From positions 1 through 64,000 of the forward strand of contig NZ_JAUKWQ010000009.1 of the NCBI RefSeq assembly GCF_030504645.1: a stretch of DNA of 64,000 bases, written 5' to 3'. Of this stretch, positions 44,100 through 58,362 are shown piece by piece. This DNA is from Rhizobium oryzicola. Its GTDB lineage: Bacteria > Pseudomonadota > Alphaproteobacteria > Rhizobiales > Rhizobiaceae. Every line of letters starts with the position of its first letter. The stretch's first letter is position 1. Both the position numbers and the translations under genes were made by a program. The notes beneath the pieces are model-generated. The model did no database searches and was not told the origin of the DNA. It worked only from the letters and a program-made list of their open reading frames with translations.

Positions 44100-45253
44100 A
44101 GCCGCCTCGACGTGAGTGAAAGGCCGGTGCCGAGCACGGCAACGGCCGCCATGACGAAGTATCCATTCTGTCCCAGCTCCCTGTAAAGAATGCCTGAGGC
44201 AAAGGTGGACGCGGCCAGAAACACGCCGTTGTAGAAGAAGAAGGTGCCCTGCACCGTCGACTCCTGACTCTCATGCACGGTCTCGACGATCTTCTGCTGC
44301 ATGCCGAAATGCAGGAAGGCAAAGGAAAAGGCGTGGCAGCATTGCAGCGCCAGCGCTGGGCCGAAATCAAGCGGTAGCGCAAACAGGATCCAGCGGCCAA
44401 TGGCGACGCAGGAACCGATAAGAATTAGCGTTTCAGGCCTGAGCCGTCGAGCGATCGCGCCCGACAGAAAGAAGAAGGCGATCTCCGCCAGCACGCCGAC
44501 AGACCAGAGCATTCCGATCTGGTTTCCGGAAAAACCGGATTGCTGCCAATGAATGGCGGAGAACGCGTAATACATGCCATGGGTGGATTGAACGACCGTA
44601 CAGCCGATCATCAGGAGGTAAAGATCGTTGGGGAAGGCCCGTGCCCGGCCGCCGCCTGCCCGGGAAGGTCGTTGCGCTGCCCGTCCAAGCCTTGGCACGC
44701 AGAAGGCGGCCAGCAGCGTCAGCCCGTAGGCGAGCGTGGCGGCCAGCGGCACGATCGTGCCGCCGAAGCGGGAAACCGCCTGCCCGGCAATGAGCGTAAT
44801 CACAACGAAACCGATCGAGCCCCAGACGCGGATCGTCCCGTAGCGATAGCCCCAGCGACGCACCCCCGTCACGGTGATGGACTCCAGCACGGGCGTAAAC
44901 GGCGCAAACGCCATGCCCTGCAGGGTGAAGAGGATAAGCACGAACCAGAAGGTCTCGGCAGGGATCAGCGATGCAGCCGTGATGACTGCAAGCACCGCGC
45001 AGCCGATGAGAATACGCGCCCGCTCCGCCATGCGGTCCGCCAGCATGCCGGCAAGTGGCGCCGAGAGAACGCGCAGCACGATGGGCAGCGAAAGAATGAT
45101 TCCGATCTCGAAATCGGAGAGGGACAGCCCGCGCAGCCAGACCGGAAAGAAAGGCAGGAGAATGCCGTTCACGCCAAGCGCCGCCCCATAGGCGATGGCA
45201 CAGCGAAGGGCAAAATGCTGGGGAGCATTCGAGAGGACGGGATCTTGGGGCAC
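44081..45253 (-). CDS. MFS transporter, MFS_1_like (HcaT/lacY-like) group
   Basis: A 390-residue permease with twelve probable membrane helices. The early GILLPFFPVWL block and the segment RVWGSIGFVV are typical of the MFS_1_like group that includes the predicted phenylpropionate transporter HcaT. The substrate is unknown. The start is GTG 45253 with no strong ribosome site. It is convergent with dgcA, overlapping it by 19 bases, and transcription of one would produce antisense to the tail of the other. Confidence 0.8.
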   Translation of the reverse strand: MPQDPVLSNAPQHFALRCAIAYGAALGVNGILLPFFPVWLRGLSLSDFEIGIILSLPIVLRVLSAPLAGMLADRMAERARILIGCAVLAVITAASLIPAETFWFVLILFTLQGMAFAPFTPVLESITVTGVRRWGYRYGTIRVWGSIGFVVITLIAGQAVSRFGGTIVPLAATLAYGLTLLAAFCVPRLGRAAQRPSRAGGGRARAFPNDLYLLMIGCTVVQSTHGMYYAFSAIHWQQSGFSGNQIGMLWSVGVLAEIAFFFLSGAIARRLRPETLILIGSCVAIGRWILFALPLDFGPALALQCCHAFSFAFLHFGMQQKIVETVHESQESTVQGTFFFYNGVFLAASTFASGILYRELGQNGYFVMAAVAVLGTGLSLTSRRLQPQRA

Positions 45254-45343
45254 GGAATCGACTGCACTGGGAGCGTTGAAACGCCTCTACCATGCGGACG
45301 GGATGATGCCCATAGATTGTGTATGCGCGTCAGGCTCTGCGGA

Positions 45344-46165
45344 TCAAGCCGCCTGCATGTCACCCACCGGCTTGGCTGCAGGGGCAGGCAGAGTCATCAC
45401 CTCGGCGGTCTGACCGATGCTCTGCCAGCAGATCAGCTCGAAGGTGCCGTCCATGTGCTCGACGATCGCCGTGCAGCTTTCAACCCAGTCGCCCGTGTTG
45501 ATGTAGCGGATGCCTTCGATATCCTCGATGACGGCATGGTGGATATGGCCGCAGATCACGCCGTCCACCTGGTTGCGGCGCGCTTCCTCTGCCACCACCT
45601 TCTGGAACTCGCCGATGAAGTTGACGGCCTGCTTCACCTGCAGCTTTGCCCAGGCCGAGAACGACCAGTAGGGCAGCTTCAGCCGGCGGCGCACGGCAGC
45701 CAGAACGACGTTGATGGCAATCGCCGCGTCATAAGCCCAGTCGCCGAGATAGGCGAGAAGGCGGATGTTGCGCACCACGACATCGAATTCGTCGCCGTGC
45801 AGGACGAGATATTTCTTTCCGTCAGCAGCCTCATGGATCATGCGTTCAGCAACTTCGATGCCGCCGAAGTGAACGCCCGGAAAGGCCCGCAGGAACTCGT
45901 CGTGATTACCGGGAATGTAGATGATGCGGGTGCCCTTGCGCGCCTTGCGCAACAGCTTCTGCACCACGTCATTGCATCCCTGCGGCCAGTACCAGTTGCG
46001 CTTCAGGCGCCAGCCATCCACGACATCGCCAACCAGATAGATTGTATCGGCCTCGTGGTGACGCAGAAAATCCAGTAGGAAATCCGTCCGCGCCGCCTTC
46101 GATCCGAGATGCATGTCGGAAATGAACAGAGTTCGAAAATGTTTGGTTTCCGTTGCCTCGGTCAC
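45344..46165 (-). CDS. UDP-2,3-diacylglucosamine-diphosphatase-like metallophosphoesterase
   Basis: A 273-residue calcineurin-like phosphoesterase of the LpxH-like group. The two-metal motifs appear in order: FISDMHLGS, YLVGDVVDGW, IYIPGNHDEF, VLHGDEFD and VICGHIHHA. The LpxH group cleaves UDP-2,3-diacylglucosamine in lipid A synthesis. Many alphaproteobacteria use LpxI for that step, so this protein may instead act on a related lipid or nucleotide. The start is GTG 46165 with AAAGGA 9 bases upstream. It is divergent from the malic enzyme gene. Confidence 0.82.
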   Translation of the reverse strand: MTEATETKHFRTLFISDMHLGSKAARTDFLLDFLRHHEADTIYLVGDVVDGWRLKRNWYWPQGCNDVVQKLLRKARKGTRIIYIPGNHDEFLRAFPGVHFGGIEVAERMIHEAADGKKYLVLHGDEFDVVVRNIRLLAYLGDWAYDAAIAINVVLAAVRRRLKLPYWSFSAWAKLQVKQAVNFIGEFQKVVAEEARRNQVDGVICGHIHHAVIEDIEGIRYINTGDWVESCTAIVEHMDGTFELICWQSIGQTAEVMTLPAPAAKPVGDMQAA

Positions 46166-46408
46166 GATATCCGTCCTTTCGCCATGTCACCCCTTTTGTC
46201 CTGAAAACCAGACTCGTTTATCAGGAAGATGACAGGCGGGCTTGATATCCGGCTTCAACACTGCTTTGACGCACTGCACGGCGTGAGCCATGGCAAGCAT
46301 GTCACAGTGGTTTCACGAAAAGGATATTGCGACCAACTGATTTCTCATCTTTTCCTGAAGTGCGTTTGATGTATGGAAGGATGATCAGTGACTTGAAGGA
46401 GTAAGGCT

Positions 46409-48739
<2,331 letters not shown>

Positions 48740-48775
48740 ATCGCGGAACGGCGTCCGCCTTATGACATTGTCAAT

Positions 48776-48802
48776 CTCGAAGCGGCACAATGCCGCTTCG
48801 AG
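48776..48802 (+). terminator. 12-bp perfect hairpin between maeB and the next gene
   Basis: CTCGAAGCGGCA and TGCCGCTTCGAG pair exactly around a CAA loop. No T run follows (TGATAATG), so it may attenuate, terminate weakly or protect the maeB mRNA end. It ends 24 bases before the next start codon. Confidence 0.5.
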
Positions 48803-48826
48803 TGATAATGAGCTAGGCCAACCGTC

Positions 48827-51023
<2,197 letters not shown>

Positions 51024-51090
51024 GTTTTCCTCCCGAACGATAGCGATGAAGGTGCTATCACATACCCCCCTCTGTCGAAACCTCCCGCTC

Positions 51091-52764
51091 TTACCGATCC
51101 CGGAACCGGTTGGTGATCGGATAACGCCGGTCGCGGCCGAAATTCTTCCGCGTGATCTTCACGCCCGGTGCCGACTGGCGGCGCTTGTATTCGGCGAGAT
51201 AAAGCAGGTGCTCGATCCGATGCACCACAGCCACATCATGGCCGCGCGCCACAATATCCTCCACCGACATTTCGCCTTCCACCAGGCATTCCAGGATGTC
51301 GTCCAGCATGGGATAGGGCGGCAGCGAATCCTGGTCCGTCTGGTTGGGACGAAGCTCGGCGGAGGGCGCCTTGTCGATGATGTTCTGCGGGATCACCTCT
51401 CCGCCCGGTCCGTAGGCGCCGCGTGGAACGGTGTGGTTGCGCCAGCGGGCGATCGCATAGACCTGCATCTTGTAGAGGTCCTTGATCGGGTTGAAGCCGC
51501 CGTTCATGTCGCCGTAAAGCGTGGCATAGCCCACCGACATTTCCGACTTGTTGCCCGTCGTGACGACCATGGCGCCGAACTTGTTGGAGATCGCCATCAG
51601 GATCGTGCCGCGCGTGCGGCTCTGCAGGTTCTCTTCCGTAATGCCCTCTTCCGTTCCTTCGAACGTGTCGGCGAGCGCCGAAAGAAAACCCTCGACGGGC
51701 TCGGCAATCGGCACCGTCTCGTAGCGGCAGCCAAGCGCGTCAGCGCATTCGGCGGCGTCCCTCAGCGAATCGCTTGAGGTGTAGTGATAGGGCAGCATCA
51801 CGGTGCGTACCCGGTCGGCGCCCAGGGCATCGACGGCAATCGCGGCGCAGACGGCGGAATCGATGCCACCAGACAATCCGAGCACCACCGACTTGAAGCC
51901 GTTCTTGTTGACGTAATCGCGGAAGCCCAGCATGCAGGCGCGGTAATCGGCCTCTTCCATATCAGGCACCGGCTCGACGGGGCCGGACGTGCAGCGCCAA
52001 CCGGTGGAAGAACGCTTCCACTCGGTGATCGTCACCGCCTGCTCGAATTGCGCCAGCTGGAAGGCCAGCGACTTATCGCCGTTGAAGGCAAAGCTGCCGC
52101 CATCGAACACCAGCTCATCCTGCCCGCCGAGCTGGTTGACATAGACGAGCGGCAACCCGCTTTCGATGATCTGCTTGAGTGCCACCTGATGACGCACATC
52201 CACCTTGCCGCGATAGTAAGGCGAGCCGTTCGGTACGAGCAGGATTTCAGCACCGGCCTCCGCGAGCGTTTCGCAGACACCGAGATCGTTCCAGATCTCT
52301 TCGCAGATCGGAATGCCGATTCTCACGCCCCGGAAATTATAGGGTCCCGAGATCTCGCCCTCATCGAAGACGCGCTTTTCATCGAACTCGCCATAGTTCG
52401 GCAGATCGACCTTGTCACGCAACGCGACCACCTTGCCGCCATCCAGCAGGGCGACCGAATTATGCCGGCCCTTCTCGCTCTGGCGCGGCAGACCGATCAC
52501 CACACCCGGCCCGCCATCCGCCGTTTCGACCGCCAGCGTCTCCAGCGCCTTCCAGCAGGCGCGCAAGAAGGCTGGCTTCAGAACCAGATCCTCCGGCGGA
52601 TAGCCGGACAGAAAAAGTTCGGTGAAGATCACGAGATCAGCGCCCTTTTCCGCAGCCTGGCTCCGCGCCTGGCGGGCGAGAGCGAGGTTGCCGGCAATAT
52701 CCCCGACAGTGGGGTTCAGCTGGGCGATTGCGATGCGAAGAGTGTCTGAAATCATCTGGGTCAT
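51091..52764 (-). CDS. nadE: Glutamine-dependent NAD+ synthetase
   Basis: Makes NAD from deamido-NAD, ATP and glutamine. The 557-residue protein has an N-terminal nitrilase-fold glutaminase domain (catalytic Glu in [13 protein letters not shown], Lys in [12 protein letters not shown], Cys in GIPICEEIW) and a C-terminal synthetase domain with the PP-loop [12 protein letters not shown] 52764 or ATG 52755 is the likely start; neither has a strong ribosome site, and the open frame to 52881 is not conserved in type. It lies 67 bases upstream of the propeller gene on the same strand. Confidence 0.95.
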   Translation of the reverse strand: MTQMISDTLRIAIAQLNPTVGDIAGNLALARQARSQAAEKGADLVIFTELFLSGYPPEDLVLKPAFLRACWKALETLAVETADGGPGVVIGLPRQSEKGRHNSVALLDGGKVVALRDKVDLPNYGEFDEKRVFDEGEISGPYNFRGVRIGIPICEEIWNDLGVCETLAEAGAEILLVPNGSPYYRGKVDVRHQVALKQIIESGLPLVYVNQLGGQDELVFDGGSFAFNGDKSLAFQLAQFEQAVTITEWKRSSTGWRCTSGPVEPVPDMEEADYRACMLGFRDYVNKNGFKSVVLGLSGGIDSAVCAAIAVDALGADRVRTVMLPYHYTSSDSLRDAAECADALGCRYETVPIAEPVEGFLSALADTFEGTEEGITEENLQSRTRGTILMAISNKFGAMVVTTGNKSEMSVGYATLYGDMNGGFNPIKDLYKMQVYAIARWRNHTVPRGAYGPGGEVIPQNIIDKAPSAELRPNQTDQDSLPPYPMLDDILECLVEGEMSVEDIVARGHDVAVVHRIEHLLYLAEYKRRQSAPGVKITRKNFGRDRRYPITNRFRDR

Positions 52765-52953
52765 GGTGTTGATGTAGCGTGCCGTCGAGAGCGTCGCAAC
52801 GGCATGTAATGATGAAAGTTCGACAACAGTCCGGGACCCGATGCGACAGGCCGAATAAGACCATCCTGACAGCGCAGACACTGAAAAGTTGCAGATGGAA
52901 ATTCATCTACCGACGAAAAGCTGCTGTTAAGCAGCACGGCGCATCATACATCC

Positions 52954-52997
52954 AAGGACGCAAGAGAGATCAGGTCAGTTTCAGGTCTTACGTCCTT
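52954..52997. promoter_or_regulatory. Hairpin with direct-repeat loop upstream of nadE
   Basis: AAGGACGCAAG and CTTACGTCCTT pair with one mismatch (10 of 11) and enclose a 22-base loop. In and beside the loop TCAGGTC occurs twice (52970-52976 and 52981-52987). Its role is unknown; it lies about 190-230 bases before the nadE start. Confidence 0.3.
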
Positions 52998-53042
52998 CAT
53001 GCTTCCCCCCGCTCGCACGTTCAGCACTTCCTGCGAGCAAAA

Positions 53043-53075
53043 GAAAAGGCCGGCGCTCCCCCCGCCGGCCTTTTC
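53043..53075 (-). terminator. Intrinsic terminator downstream of the DAHP synthase gene
   Basis: GAAAAGGCCGGCG and CGCCGGCCTTTTC pair over 13 bp around a 7-base loop, with T runs on both ends. It starts about 21 bases after the leftward stop codon. It is strong and symmetric. Confidence 0.85.
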
Positions 53076-53096
53076 CAATTTTATATCGCGACCCAA

Positions 53097-54470
53097 TCAG
53101 CCGTTGACGACGAGACGCTTCTCATCACGACCGCTCTTCATGCGCTCGGCCAGCAGGAAGGCCAGTTCGAGTGCCTGATCGGCATTGAGGCGCGGATCGC
53201 AATGGGTGTGGTAGCGGTCCTGCAGATCGCCTGCGGTGACGGCGCGTGCGCCACCCGTGCATTCCGTCACGTCCTTGCCCGTCATCTCGATATGGATGCC
53301 ACCCGGATGCGAGCCTTCCGCACGATGGATCTGGAAGAAGCTTTCAACTTCCGACAGCACCCGCTCGAATGGACGGGTCTTGTAGTTGTTCAACGTGATC
53401 GTGTTGCCATGCATCGGGTCACAGGACCAAACAACCTTGCGGCCTTCCCGCTCGACAGCGCGGATCAAGCGCGGCAGATGGTCAGCAACCTTGTCGTGGC
53501 CGAAGCGGCAGATCAGCGTCAGGCGACCGGCTTCGTTGGACGGGTTCAGGATGTCGATCAGGTTCAACAGGTCATCCGCCTGCAACGACGGACCACATTT
53601 CAGACCGAGCGGGTTCTTGATACCGCGGCAGTATTCGACATGCGCGTGATCGGCCTGACGCGTGCGGTCGCCGATCCAAATCATGTGGCCGGACGTCGCG
53701 TACCAGTCACCAGAGGTGGAATCGACACGGGTCAGCGCTTCCTCATAGCCCAGCAGCAGCGCTTCGTGGCTGGTGAAGAAATCGGTTTCGCGCAGGCTCG
53801 GATTGTTTTCCGAGGTAATGCCGATCGCCTTCATGAAGTCCATGGTTTCAGAGATGCGGCTCGCCAGCTTGCGGTAACGCTCAGCCTGCGGGCTATCCTT
53901 GACGAAGCCCAGCATCCACTGGTGGACGTTTTCCAGGTTGGCGTAGCCACCCATGGCAAACGCGCGCAGGAGGTTCAGCGTCGCAGCCGACTGGCGATAG
54001 GCCATCAGCTGGCGTTCCGGGTTCGGGATGCGGGCTTCCGGCGTGAATTCGATACCGTTGATGATGTCACCGCGGTAGCTCGGCAGTTCCACGCCGTCCT
54101 GCGCCTCGATATCAGAGGAACGCGGCTTGGCGAACTGGCCAGCGATACGACCGACCTTGACCACAGGCTGCTGTGCACCAAAGGTCAGGACAACGGCCAT
54201 CTGCAGGAAGGCGCGGAAGAAGTCGCGGATCGTATCCGCGCCATGCTCGGCAAAGCTTTCGGCGCAATCACCACCCTGAAGAAGGAAACCGTTGCCCTCG
54301 GCAACATGGCCGAGCGCCTTCTTGAGACGGCGAGCTTCACCGGCAAAAACGAGCGGCGGATAGGTAGCAAGCTGCTGCTCGGCAGTCTTCAGAGCTGCAT
54401 CATCCGGATAGGCCGGAACCTGCTTGATCGGCTTGTGCCTCCAGCTGTTCGGGGTCCAGTTCTGTACCAT
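53097..54470 (-). CDS. aroG: Class II 3-deoxy-7-phosphoheptulonate (DAHP) synthase
   Basis: First enzyme of the shikimate pathway, joining phosphoenolpyruvate and erythrose 4-phosphate. The 457-residue length and blocks such as [30 protein letters not shown] (metal-binding Cys), [14 protein letters not shown] and [12 protein letters not shown] identify the class II (plant/Mycobacterium-type) enzyme, not the AroFGH class I type. ATG 54470 has GGAAG close upstream; ATG 54479 is possible. The reading frame upstream to 54686 is not conserved in type. The gene is single with its own terminator. Confidence 0.94.
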   Translation of the reverse strand: MVQNWTPNSWRHKPIKQVPAYPDDAALKTAEQQLATYPPLVFAGEARRLKKALGHVAEGNGFLLQGGDCAESFAEHGADTIRDFFRAFLQMAVVLTFGAQQPVVKVGRIAGQFAKPRSSDIEAQDGVELPSYRGDIINGIEFTPEARIPNPERQLMAYRQSAATLNLLRAFAMGGYANLENVHQWMLGFVKDSPQAERYRKLASRISETMDFMKAIGITSENNPSLRETDFFTSHEALLLGYEEALTRVDSTSGDWYATSGHMIWIGDRTRQADHAHVEYCRGIKNPLGLKCGPSLQADDLLNLIDILNPSNEAGRLTLICRFGHDKVADHLPRLIRAVEREGRKVVWSCDPMHGNTITLNNYKTRPFERVLSEVESFFQIHRAEGSHPGGIHIEMTGKDVTECTGGARAVTAGDLQDRYHTHCDPRLNADQALELAFLLAERMKSGRDEKRLVVNG

Positions 54471-54877
54471 GTCTTCCATCCGTCGTTCGCCGGCCGGGCC
54501 GGTCTTCGTATCGATGGCGCGGCTTATAAACCTTAATGAACCGCTTGCATAGAGTTGGAGAGGAAGCAGCGGGGCGAAACGGGGGGAGCATATCCATAGC
54601 AGAAACGGCGCCGAAAACGGTGTCACCATCAAGATAATCAGGCGCCGAGCCAGAATCGCGCATCCGCACGCATGAAGCAGAAGCATCGTCCAAGCAAACG
54701 TACTTCCATTGCGCGCAGGTCACGACGCCACGAAATGGATCATATATAAATTTTTACCTTATAGATTCAGCAATTCATCACCCCTCCTCGTTAAGAACAG
54801 GCTACCTATGGCGGATGCACGCCATCTTGGTGGCATGATGCCATTGCTGTCAGGTTTCCTTGCGAGGAGTTGGCGCC
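54471..54877. other. 407-base divergent region between aroG and the TadG-like gene
   Basis: No gene is supported. An AT-rich patch at about 54741-54770 (CATATATAAATTTTTACC) is the most promoter-like part. Two dyads follow close to the rightward start: ATGGCG/CGCCAT at 54808-54825 and TGGCAT-g-ATGCCA at 54831-54843. GAGGAG at 54864-54869 is the ribosome site of the next gene. Confidence 0.5.
54808..54843 (+). promoter_or_regulatory. Two adjacent inverted repeats upstream of the TadG-like gene
   Basis: ATGGCG-gatgca-CGCCAT (54808-54825) and TGGCAT-g-ATGCCA (54831-54843) are both exact and only 5 bases apart. Both lie between the AT-rich patch and the start codon, as operators or leader hairpins would. 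Confidence 0.35.
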
Positions 54878-56176
54878 ATGGAGCTATTGAAAAAACTGTT
54901 TACTGACAGATCGGGCAATTTCGGCATGATGACCGCGTTGCTCGTGGTTCCGCTTGTCGGCGTGGCAGGTCTCGCGATTGATGTAAGTACCGCAGTCGAA
55001 CAGCGGAGCCAGATGCTGAATGCCGCCGATGCGGCAGCCGCAGGCGTGCTGTCAACGAAGTCAGCCGCCGTTATGCAGGCGCTCCAGATGCCGGGTGACG
55101 GTACGATCGGTATCGGCGGGCCTGACGCAATTCGACTGTTCAAGGCACAGCTTCCATCAAACCTCCAGGCGGAACTCTCCAACGTCAAGATCGACATCAA
55201 TAAGACAGGCAACGTCCTGACGTCATCGCTGCAGTTCACGGCGAGCATTCCGACCACCTTCATGCAGATCCTAGGTCAGAAGCAAATGACCTTCAGCGGA
55301 ATGGCAACGGGCACTTACCAGACCAGTGCGTTCATGGATTTCTATATGCTGCTGGACAATACGCCCTCGATGGGCCTAGCGGCGACGACCGATGACATCA
55401 AGTTGATGGAGCAAAGCACATCGGATGGCTGTGCGTTTGCCTGCCACACGACCGATCCGAATTATCAAAGCCAGAATACCTACGACATTGCCAAGCAGGC
55501 AGGCGTGCAGACACGCATTGATACCGTTCGGGATGCCACTCAGGCATTGATGGACCAAGACAGCGTCAAGAACCCGCAGACACCAGGCCAGTATCGCATG
55601 GCAGTCTATACATTCGGCGCAACGGCCGATACGGCGGGTCTGACGCAGGTCGCACAGATCAGCTCAGATATGACCCAAGTCAGCAAGGCGACGGATGCCG
55701 TCGACCTGATGACGACTCCGCGCAACAACTATCTGAATAATCAGCTCACGGATTACAACACTGCCCTAAGCAAGATGAAGGATATTCTTGGAAAGGGCGG
55801 CACCGGCAAAACCAGCGCAGACCGGCAGAAGATCCTGTTTTTCGTCGCAGATGGAGTGCAGGATTACAACAATCCGAATTGCACGCAACCGCTATCGGGC
55901 AGCACCCGTTGCCAGGCTCCGTTGGAAGTATCGTACTGTCAGAAGCTCAAGGATAACGGGATCAAGATTGCGGTTCTTTATACGACCTACCTGCCTCTTC
56001 CAGAAGATAGCTGGTGGAGCAAATGGATCAAACCATTTACCAACCAAATCTCTCCAAATATGCAGGCGTGCGCGTCGACAGGTTACTTCTTCGAAGTCAC
56101 ACCCGACCAAGGTATTGCCGACGCCATGAAGGCCCTCTTCCAGAAAGTGGTGAACGCGCCTCGCCTGACCGGCTAA
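54878..56176 (+). CDS. TadG-like pilus-assembly protein with von Willebrand A domain
   Basis: A 432-residue protein. The N-terminus carries the TadE/TadG class-III-signal-like segment (DRSGNFGMMTALLVVPLVG, then DVSTAVEQRSQMLNAADAAA). A C-terminal von Willebrand A-like domain starts near YMLLDNTPSMGL (about residues 155-166), where the metal-site motif reads DxTxS instead of DxSxS. Six cysteines sit in or around that domain. It is an orphan with no tad/flp cluster in sight, so it may be secreted or surface-exposed independently. Codon use is more AT-rich than its neighbours. GAGGAG 8 bases upstream supports ATG 54878. Confidence 0.8.
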   Translation: MELLKKLFTDRSGNFGMMTALLVVPLVGVAGLAIDVSTAVEQRSQMLNAADAAAAGVLSTKSAAVMQALQMPGDGTIGIGGPDAIRLFKAQLPSNLQAELSNVKIDINKTGNVLTSSLQFTASIPTTFMQILGQKQMTFSGMATGTYQTSAFMDFYMLLDNTPSMGLAATTDDIKLMEQSTSDGCAFACHTTDPNYQSQNTYDIAKQAGVQTRIDTVRDATQALMDQDSVKNPQTPGQYRMAVYTFGATADTAGLTQVAQISSDMTQVSKATDAVDLMTTPRNNYLNNQLTDYNTALSKMKDILGKGGTGKTSADRQKILFFVADGVQDYNNPNCTQPLSGSTRCQAPLEVSYCQKLKDNGIKIAVLYTTYLPLPEDSWWSKWIKPFTNQISPNMQACASTGYFFEVTPDQGIADAMKALFQKVVNAPRLTG

Positions 56177-57571
56177 TCAGCCGGTCACCCGCTCGCCGTT
56201 CTTCACACGGTACGAAGGCTTGTACATGGTGACAAGCTCTTCCGCTGCGGTTGGATGCACGGCCATCGTCCGGTCGAAATCATCCTTCGTGCAGCCCGCC
56301 TTCAGCGTGATACCGAGAAGCTGCGCCATTTCGCCCGCCTCATGGCCAAGAATATGCGCGCCGACAACCTTGCGGTCGGCCGCATTGACGATCAGCTTCA
56401 TGATCGTCTTTTCGGTGCGGCCGGACAAGGTCGCCTTCATCGGGCGGAACTCGGCGCGATAGACCTCGATCTCAGCAAAGCGCTTGATCGCTTCTTCTTC
56501 CGAAAGACCGACAGTACCGATTTCCGGCTGCGAAAAGACTGCAGTTGCGATCAGGTCGTGGTCCGGCTTGGTCGGATTGTTGCGATACTCGGTCTCGATG
56601 AAGCACATGGCTTCATGAATGGCGACCGGGGTCAACTGGACGCGATCGGTGACATCGCCAAGCGCAAAGATGTGCGGCACGCTGGTGCGGGAATAATCGT
56701 CCACGATAATGGCGCCGCGTTCGTTTACCGCAACGCCCGCAGCCTCAAGGCCGAGACCGTTCGTGTTCGGGTCGCGGCCCAGCGCCAGCATCACCTGATC
56801 GGCGTGGATCGTAGCGCCGTTCAGCGTGCGCGCTGTCAGCCCGCCCTCCGGTGCCTTGGCAACCTCCTCGATCAGATCCGTCAGGATAATGCGGATGCCC
56901 TTCTCTTCCATCGCCTTGTGCAAACCACGGCGCATGTCCTCATCAAAGCGGGAGAGGATCTCCTTGCCGCGGTAGATCAGTGTCGTCTCGACGCCGAGGC
57001 CGTGGAAGATATTGGCGAACTCCACTGCAATGTAACCACCGCCGGCAATGAGGATCGACCGTGGCAGCTCTTCCAGATGAAAGGCCTCATTGGAGGTGAT
57101 GCAGAGTTCATGGCCTGGCAGCGCCGCATGCGGATTGGCGCTTCCGCCAGTGGCAATGACGATGCGCTCCGCGGTCACGGTCGCGCCGGTCTTCACGAGC
57201 CGCACGGTATGGGCATCTACCAGTTCGGCGCGCGTATCGAGAAGCTCAGCGCCGGCATTTTCCAGCCCCTTGCGATAGAGGCCTTCAAGGCGCGCGATTT
57301 CCTTGTCCTTGGCAGCAATCAGTGCTTTCCAGTCAAAGCTGCGCTCGCCGACAGTCCAGCCGAAACCTTCGGCATCCTCGAAATGCTCGGGATATTGGGA
57401 GGCGTAGACGAACAATTTCTTCGGCACGCAACCGCGAATGACGCAGGTACCGCCGAATCGAAACTCTTCCGCAATGCCGACGTTCTTGCCGAGGCTGGCC
57501 GCCACACGCCCTGCTCTGACGCCGCCCGAGCCTCCGCCGATGACAAAGAGATCGTAATCGTAAGTGGTCAT
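56177..57571 (-). CDS. gor: Glutathione-disulphide reductase
   Basis: NADPH flavoenzyme that regenerates reduced glutathione. The 464-residue protein has the FAD motif DLFVIGGGSGGVRAG, the redox-active disulphide Cys43-Cys48 (GGTCVIRGCVPKK), an NADPH-binding ILIAGGGYIAVEFA block and the C-terminal catalytic His in AVHPTAAEEL. ATG 57571 has AGGAG at good spacing; the open frame further upstream is a chance arginine-rich extension. It lies downstream of DUF2059 and rpiA on the same strand but is separated by a terminator. Confidence 0.94.
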   Translation of the reverse strand: MTTYDYDLFVIGGGSGGVRAGRVAASLGKNVGIAEEFRFGGTCVIRGCVPKKLFVYASQYPEHFEDAEGFGWTVGERSFDWKALIAAKDKEIARLEGLYRKGLENAGAELLDTRAELVDAHTVRLVKTGATVTAERIVIATGGSANPHAALPGHELCITSNEAFHLEELPRSILIAGGGYIAVEFANIFHGLGVETTLIYRGKEILSRFDEDMRRGLHKAMEEKGIRIILTDLIEEVAKAPEGGLTARTLNGATIHADQVMLALGRDPNTNGLGLEAAGVAVNERGAIIVDDYSRTSVPHIFALGDVTDRVQLTPVAIHEAMCFIETEYRNNPTKPDHDLIATAVFSQPEIGTVGLSEEEAIKRFAEIEVYRAEFRPMKATLSGRTEKTIMKLIVNAADRKVVGAHILGHEAGEMAQLLGITLKAGCTKDDFDRTMAVHPTAAEELVTMYKPSYRVKNGERVTG

Positions 57572-57649
57572 GACTAGGCTCCTGGAAGAGATTGGTTCGG
57601 GGCAGAAAGACTCAAAGCTGCGCTGATATAAGATGTGCAGCGCAAAAAA

Positions 57650-57686
57650 CAAAAGCCCGGTCAGCAATGAAGCGACCGGGCTTTTG
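57650..57686 (-). terminator. Intrinsic terminator downstream of the DUF2059 gene
   Basis: CAAAAGCCCGGTC and GACCGGGCTTTTG pair perfectly over 13 bp with an 11-base loop. It begins 21 bases after the stop codon and insulates gor from the genes upstream. Confidence 0.85.
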
Positions 57687-57707
57687 CAAATTCCGATTAA
57701 AAAGCGA

Positions 57708-58343
57708 TCAGGGCTTCGGCGCAGGCTTGGCAGCGGGCGCGGCAGGCTTGGCAGCCGGTGCCGCAGGCTTGGCCGGTGCAGCAGCCTGAGCAGGCGCCGG
57801 GTTGGCCGGAGCCTGTGCGTCAGCCGCCGGAATCTTGGCTGTGTCGATGATGCCACGCAGCTTCTGGGTGCTCTGGTTGGTCAGGTCACGCGAGATACCG
57901 TTGGCCCAGATATCGGCAGCCTTCAGCGTATCGCGCTGAACCAGCGGCAGCGTCTTCAGATACTTCTTGCCCACTTCTGAAGAATAAAATGCTGCAATCT
58001 GCTTCAGTTCGTCAGCCGTGAAGGACTTTGCGAAAATGGTCGCCACTTCCTTTTCCAGGTCAGCGCGACGCGGTGCCAGCGCCAGGGCTTCGGCATCCAC
58101 GGTCTTGCTGATCTGATCCTGATAATTCGGCGAAGCCAGAATGTATTCGCTCTTCAGGCGCTCGGCGAGGCTCGGCAGGATAGCATCGAAACGCTCGGTT
58201 GCGCTCAGCGCTGCGATGACGTCCTTGGCTGCCTTCAGGTGTTCCGGCGGAACGTCCTGAGCGGCGGCAGGGAGACTGAAGGTCGCGCCTGCGAGAAGGA
58301 AAGCAAGGGCGGCAGCACGGCCGAGAACCGCTTGTCTGATCAT
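57708..58343 (-). CDS. Secreted DUF2059 protein with Ala/Pro-rich tail
   Basis: A 211-residue exported protein. The signal peptide ends near PAAAQ (about residue 28). The DUF2059 domain follows, with the family pattern DVPPEHLKAAKDVIAAL and later FTADELKQIAAFYSSEVGKKYLKTLP. A low-complexity tail made of PAAPAAKPA-type repeats fills the last 40 residues, and tails of this type often span or bind the cell wall. The start has AGGAG at a spacing of 10. The gene follows rpiA after only 19 bases and is co-transcribed with it. Function unknown. Confidence 0.82.
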   Translation of the reverse strand: MIRQAVLGRAAALAFLLAGATFSLPAAAQDVPPEHLKAAKDVIAALSATERFDAILPSLAERLKSEYILASPNYQDQISKTVDAEALALAPRRADLEKEVATIFAKSFTADELKQIAAFYSSEVGKKYLKTLPLVQRDTLKAADIWANGISRDLTNQSTQKLRGIIDTAKIPAADAQAPANPAPAQAAAPAKPAAPAAKPAAPAAKPAPKP

Positions 58344-58362
58344 GGATTCGTTGCTCCTGTCG

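Larger units (their letters stand above)
52765..53096. other. 332-base region between aroG and nadE
   Basis: No gene is evident. It holds the nadE promoter (not resolved), a GCTGCT/AGCAGC dyad at about 52920-52935, an imperfect hairpin at 52954-52997 whose loop contains a TCAGGTC direct repeat, and the strong aroG terminator at 53043-53075. Confidence 0.5.

Noticed and set aside
57572..57856. N-terminal extension of gor rich in Arg and Leu
   Set aside because: It covers a terminator hairpin, and a good ribosome site and the flavin motif fix the start at 57571.
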